Shown here in pieces: positions 17,736-20,152 of a stretch of DNA of 20,152 nt. Where the stretch lies: contig CAYTPE010000014.1 in NCBI GenBank assembly GCA_964439885.1, positions 1 to 20,152 on the forward strand, in the 5' to 3' direction. Position numbers and translations under genes: made by a program. Within the stretch, counting starts at the first letter, position 1, and every line of letters begins with the position of its first letter. This DNA is from CAYTPE01 sp964439885. GTDB taxonomy: Bacteria > Patescibacteriota > Patescibacteriia > Magasanikbacterales > GWA2-37-8. The notes beneath the pieces were generated by a model. It made no database searches and was not told where the DNA came from. It saw only the letters and a program-made list of their open reading frames with translations.

Positions 17736-18521
17736 TTAACTCGAAGCGCTGGAATAATGTTTCAAGCTATGATGCCACAGTATCAGGGATCCACCAAAAA
17801 ATCCAGCGGCTACGATTAAGGAGTGTATAAGGTATGTCGGTGTAAGAATATGTAAGAGACCTTTTACCGGTAGTGAAACGATAAGCATAATTGGTAAAAA
17901 ATAGGTAAAGATGAATTGCCACACTGAAGAAAAAATTTCTGGTGGCAGGGTTGTGGCAATAAGTGTTCGTCGATAGATCCATATAATGTTGTCGTTTTCA
18001 AGCGTCCAGAGAGTCACGACAGCAGCCAGAATATGAATAGCCGTAATAATGAGAAAGCCAACTGCAAAAAGTGCGATATAGGCACATACATCACCTGCGT
18101 GTACTGGTTCAGGCAATTTTTGTATAACCCACCAGAAAATGCCAATTAGTGGTACGAGAAAGGCAATATCCAAAATATCGGTGCGTCTGAAAAGAACATA
18201 AAAGAGCGGGTTCAAAGGTTTGACAAGTGAAAAATCAAAATTACCAGTGGTAACATCGCGCACGAATAAATAAATTCCTCGGAAGAGCGCTTGAGACGAA
18301 ATGTCTACCAAATTGAAAGTAACAAAAAAGAGCAGTGCTTCGTAGCGGGTGTAACCAGCAAACGAAGAGGAAAAATGAAAAAGTGACACAACCATAAGGT
18401 AGAGAAAACCAAAACGAACCGCTTTGCCAATAAAAAAACTTATCGAATCTACGAGAGTCCCCGCGTATATTGCTACAGAGTTTTCGACTAATTTTTTCCA
18501 AACGCGCCAATATTTTTTCAT
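17736..18521 (-). CDS. ABC-2 permease, COG3694-like (copy A)
   Basis: 261 residues and about six hydrophobic segments. It opens MKKYWRVWKKLVENSVAIYAG and has the signature RDVTTGNFDFSLVKPLNPLFY. It resembles the permease at 19335-20126 in start, motif position and ending (LKHYSSASS against LKRYSSASS). The start context ACCATATG matches the CATATG pattern of the ribosomal genes. It lies 4 bp after the gene at 18526-19320. Confidence 0.85.
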   Translation of the reverse strand: MKKYWRVWKKLVENSVAIYAGTLVDSISFFIGKAVRFGFLYLMVVSLFHFSSSFAGYTRYEALLFFVTFNLVDISSQALFRGIYLFVRDVTTGNFDFSLVKPLNPLFYVLFRRTDILDIAFLVPLIGIFWWVIQKLPEPVHAGDVCAYIALFAVGFLIITAIHILAAVVTLWTLENDNIIWIYRRTLIATTLPPEIFSSVWQFIFTYFLPIMLIVSLPVKGLLHILTPTYLIHSLIVAAGFFGGSLILWHHSLKHYSSASS

Positions 18522-18525
18522 ATGG

Positions 18526-19320
18526 TTATATTCCTTCAGCGCTGTAGCGACGTATGCCGCGATGCCACAAAATCACTACGAGCGAAATGGCGAGCGCAAG
18601 CCATCCGCCCTGCATTGCCAGTATTTGCCAGGCTGGTGTTGTGTTGCTTTGCGATACCACATGCATCACAGGTAAAAAAATAAGAATTGCCCCCGGCTGT
18701 GCGAACGACCACTTGTATAGACTCAGTGACAGAATAGTAAGCGGAAAGTACGAGCCGGAAGAAAAACTGATAAACCAACTGAACAAAAAGTTAGGTCCAA
18801 ATATTTCATGTGACCAAAATGCCACCATACAGATACTGTAAAATAGCAAAAAATAGAGCGCGAAGCCGACAAGCAAGCTTATAAGTGCAATCCAAAGCTG
18901 TGAAGCGGAAATGTGTACATGAAGTGGAATTTTACCAATGACGACTATACCAAACACTTCAAGCACCGCGGATATTCCTTGTAGTGTGCGGTCAGAGAGC
19001 TCCTGCATAAACGAGTGCCAAAAGTGACTGTAGGGCTTTACCAAGTAAGTAGAAAATGCGCCCGTCGTAATTTCTTCCGCAACGGTCATTTTCTCTGAAC
19101 CAAATACAAACGATCGAAAGATATGTACAATAAACACGTAAGCAACAAGCTCGTCTCTGGTAAGGCCGGCAAATGTCGTACTATTTTTTGTGAGCGCCGT
19201 CCAGAGCGAATAAAATAAAAGTAGCACCATGAGATTGCGTATGCGATTGATGACAAAGCCCATACGATAGGTAAGCGCTCGTGTAAGGCTCATTTTAAAA
19301 ATGTACCAATACTTAGACAT
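18526..19320 (-). CDS. ABC-2 permease, COG4587-like (copy B)
   Basis: 264 residues, the same length as the copy at 16940. It begins MSKYWYIFKMSLTRALTYRMG, has EITTGAFSTYLVKPYSHFWH in the signature position, and ends ILWHRGIRRYSAEGI, parallel to VWYKGIRKYEGVGI in copy A. About six membrane segments. It would form a second permease pair with the gene at 19335-20126. Confidence 0.85.
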   Translation of the reverse strand: MSKYWYIFKMSLTRALTYRMGFVINRIRNLMVLLLFYSLWTALTKNSTTFAGLTRDELVAYVFIVHIFRSFVFGSEKMTVAEEITTGAFSTYLVKPYSHFWHSFMQELSDRTLQGISAVLEVFGIVVIGKIPLHVHISASQLWIALISLLVGFALYFLLFYSICMVAFWSHEIFGPNFLFSWFISFSSGSYFPLTILSLSLYKWSFAQPGAILIFLPVMHVVSQSNTTPAWQILAMQGGWLALAISLVVILWHRGIRRYSAEGI

Positions 19321-19334
19321 GAGATTGAGACAGA

Positions 19335-20126
19335 TTAACTTGATGCGCTCGAATAGCGTTTAAGCGCAAAGCGCCAAAATTGTACTGCCAAAAAGAACAA
19401 AAGTCCAGCGAGTATATATGCGTATAGCACTCCATACCACGGCCAGCGGCCGACGAGCGTGGCCACCGGAATATATGCGCAGAAGGCCATGGGAATTGCT
19501 GAGAGCAGCAGTACACGCACCGCCTTTGGCCATACCGACACCGGGTACTTTCCGAGGGATGTGAGATATGCGTGTACGGCATTGATATTTTCGATACGAG
19601 CAAACCAAAAGCTAAGTGTGTTTAAAACCAATGAAATTGAGTAATTCACCCAGACGGCCACCAGTAGAAGGGATGCCCCTGTAAGAGCCCTCAAAGGTGT
19701 AATGGAAAATGCAAAGCGGTGGAGTAGCCACGCCAAAATCAAAATCTGTGTGAGAAAGCGATAGAAGCCACGTGTGAGTAGCTTCTGAAAACTAATTAAA
19801 AAGAGCGTTGATATCGGTTTAATTATCATTAGATCCATGTCGCCCTCAACAATAATGTCTGAAATATATGGAAGATTCGATCCAAAAAAAGTAACCCACA
19901 GCTCGTCCTGCATGATCCAAAAAACAGTCATGAGGTATACTTCCGGTTTGCTCCAACCGGCAATCGCGTTAGTCTGTGAAAAGATAACTTCAATAACAGT
20001 AAAAAACATGCCAACCCAAAGGAGGTTGACGATCATTTTGAGAATCGTATCGCGACGATACTGTGCTTCGTACGAAAAAGCGTTATTGATAAACACTCGA
20101 AAAATGCGACTATATTTTTTCATCAT
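19335..20126 (-). CDS. ABC-2 permease, COG3694-like (copy B); first gene of the operon
   Basis: 263 residues, about six membrane segments. It begins MMKKYSRIFRVFINNAFSYEAQY, has DIIVEGDMDLMIIKPISTLFL in the signature position and ends FALKRYSSASS. Two adjacent ATG codons (20126 and 20123) are possible starts. Only 26 bp upstream are in the window, including a possible -10 box, so this is probably the promoter-proximal gene. Confidence 0.85.
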   Translation of the reverse strand: MMKKYSRIFRVFINNAFSYEAQYRRDTILKMIVNLLWVGMFFTVIEVIFSQTNAIAGWSKPEVYLMTVFWIMQDELWVTFFGSNLPYISDIIVEGDMDLMIIKPISTLFLISFQKLLTRGFYRFLTQILILAWLLHRFAFSITPLRALTGASLLLVAVWVNYSISLVLNTLSFWFARIENINAVHAYLTSLGKYPVSVWPKAVRVLLLSAIPMAFCAYIPVATLVGRWPWYGVLYAYILAGLLFFLAVQFWRFALKRYSSASS

Positions 20127-20137
20127 ACACTACTGCC

Positions 20138-20143
20138 ATCATA
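20138..20143 (-). promoter_or_regulatory. Possible -10 box of the ABC operon
   Basis: On the minus strand TATGAT lies 11 nt before the first ATG (20126). The -35 would fall at or beyond the window edge and cannot be judged. The short distance fits the near-leaderless arrangement seen at mnmA and the flippase. Confidence 0.35.
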
Positions 20144-20152
20144 GCTCCGCAC

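Overview
The window looks like a metagenome-assembled scaffold (it holds a run of exactly 100 Ns) from a Candidate Phyla Radiation / Patescibacteria-type bacterium. This is an inference. It rests on reduced or minimal versions of core proteins (an AlaRS without the C-Ala domain, an RNA polymerase alpha without its C-terminal domain, a short L13), the near absence of Shine-Dalgarno sequences, near-leaderless promoters, standard-code use of TGA as a stop, and many short repeats both between and inside genes. I cannot place it at lineage level from sequence alone.

Layout. 1-1260: the last residues of what may be a PEP-utilising 'mobile' domain protein, then a stand-alone PEP synthase/PPDK-type ATP-binding domain protein. 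1261-1666: the N gap inside a 7-bp tandem array, then a strong promoter and a structured leader. 1667-1990: a small tandem CxxC zinc-ribbon protein with its own terminator. 2181-6796: mnmA (tRNA 2-thiolation), an HD-domain phosphohydrolase and alaS. 6797-7250: palindromic repeats and a GIY-YIG nuclease gene enclosed by a perfect 32-bp inverted repeat. 7281-7712: a GtrA-like membrane protein. 7972-12306: a translation/transcription cluster infA-rpmJ-rpsM-rpsK-rpsD-rpoA-rplQ-rplM-rpsI with a terminator. 12418-15878: a surface polysaccharide module (flippase, GT4 and GT2 glycosyltransferases). 15903-20126, minus strand: an ABC-2 exporter operon with one ATPase and four permeases. It converges on the polysaccharide module at a shared bidirectional terminator.

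Two signals stand out. First, a dispersed palindromic repeat family (ends GTCATYCYGAG, core GGGATC) occurs at seven places. One pair forms perfect inverted ends around a GIY-YIG nuclease gene, whose last codons and stop lie in the repeat, which suggests a self-contained nuclease-plus-repeat element. Members of this family and of other short repeat families are also inserted in frame inside mnmA (five places) and the PEP-synthase-like gene (two places), without loss of the visible active-site motifs.

Second, several leaders look like undescribed cis-regulatory RNAs. rpsM and rpsD carry near-identical folded leaders whose AAGGAA can pair with a downstream TTCCTT. The zinc-ribbon gene has a leader with two mutually exclusive pairings. 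The infA-rpmJ gap holds a roughly 100-nt multibranched fold closed by a 14-bp stem.
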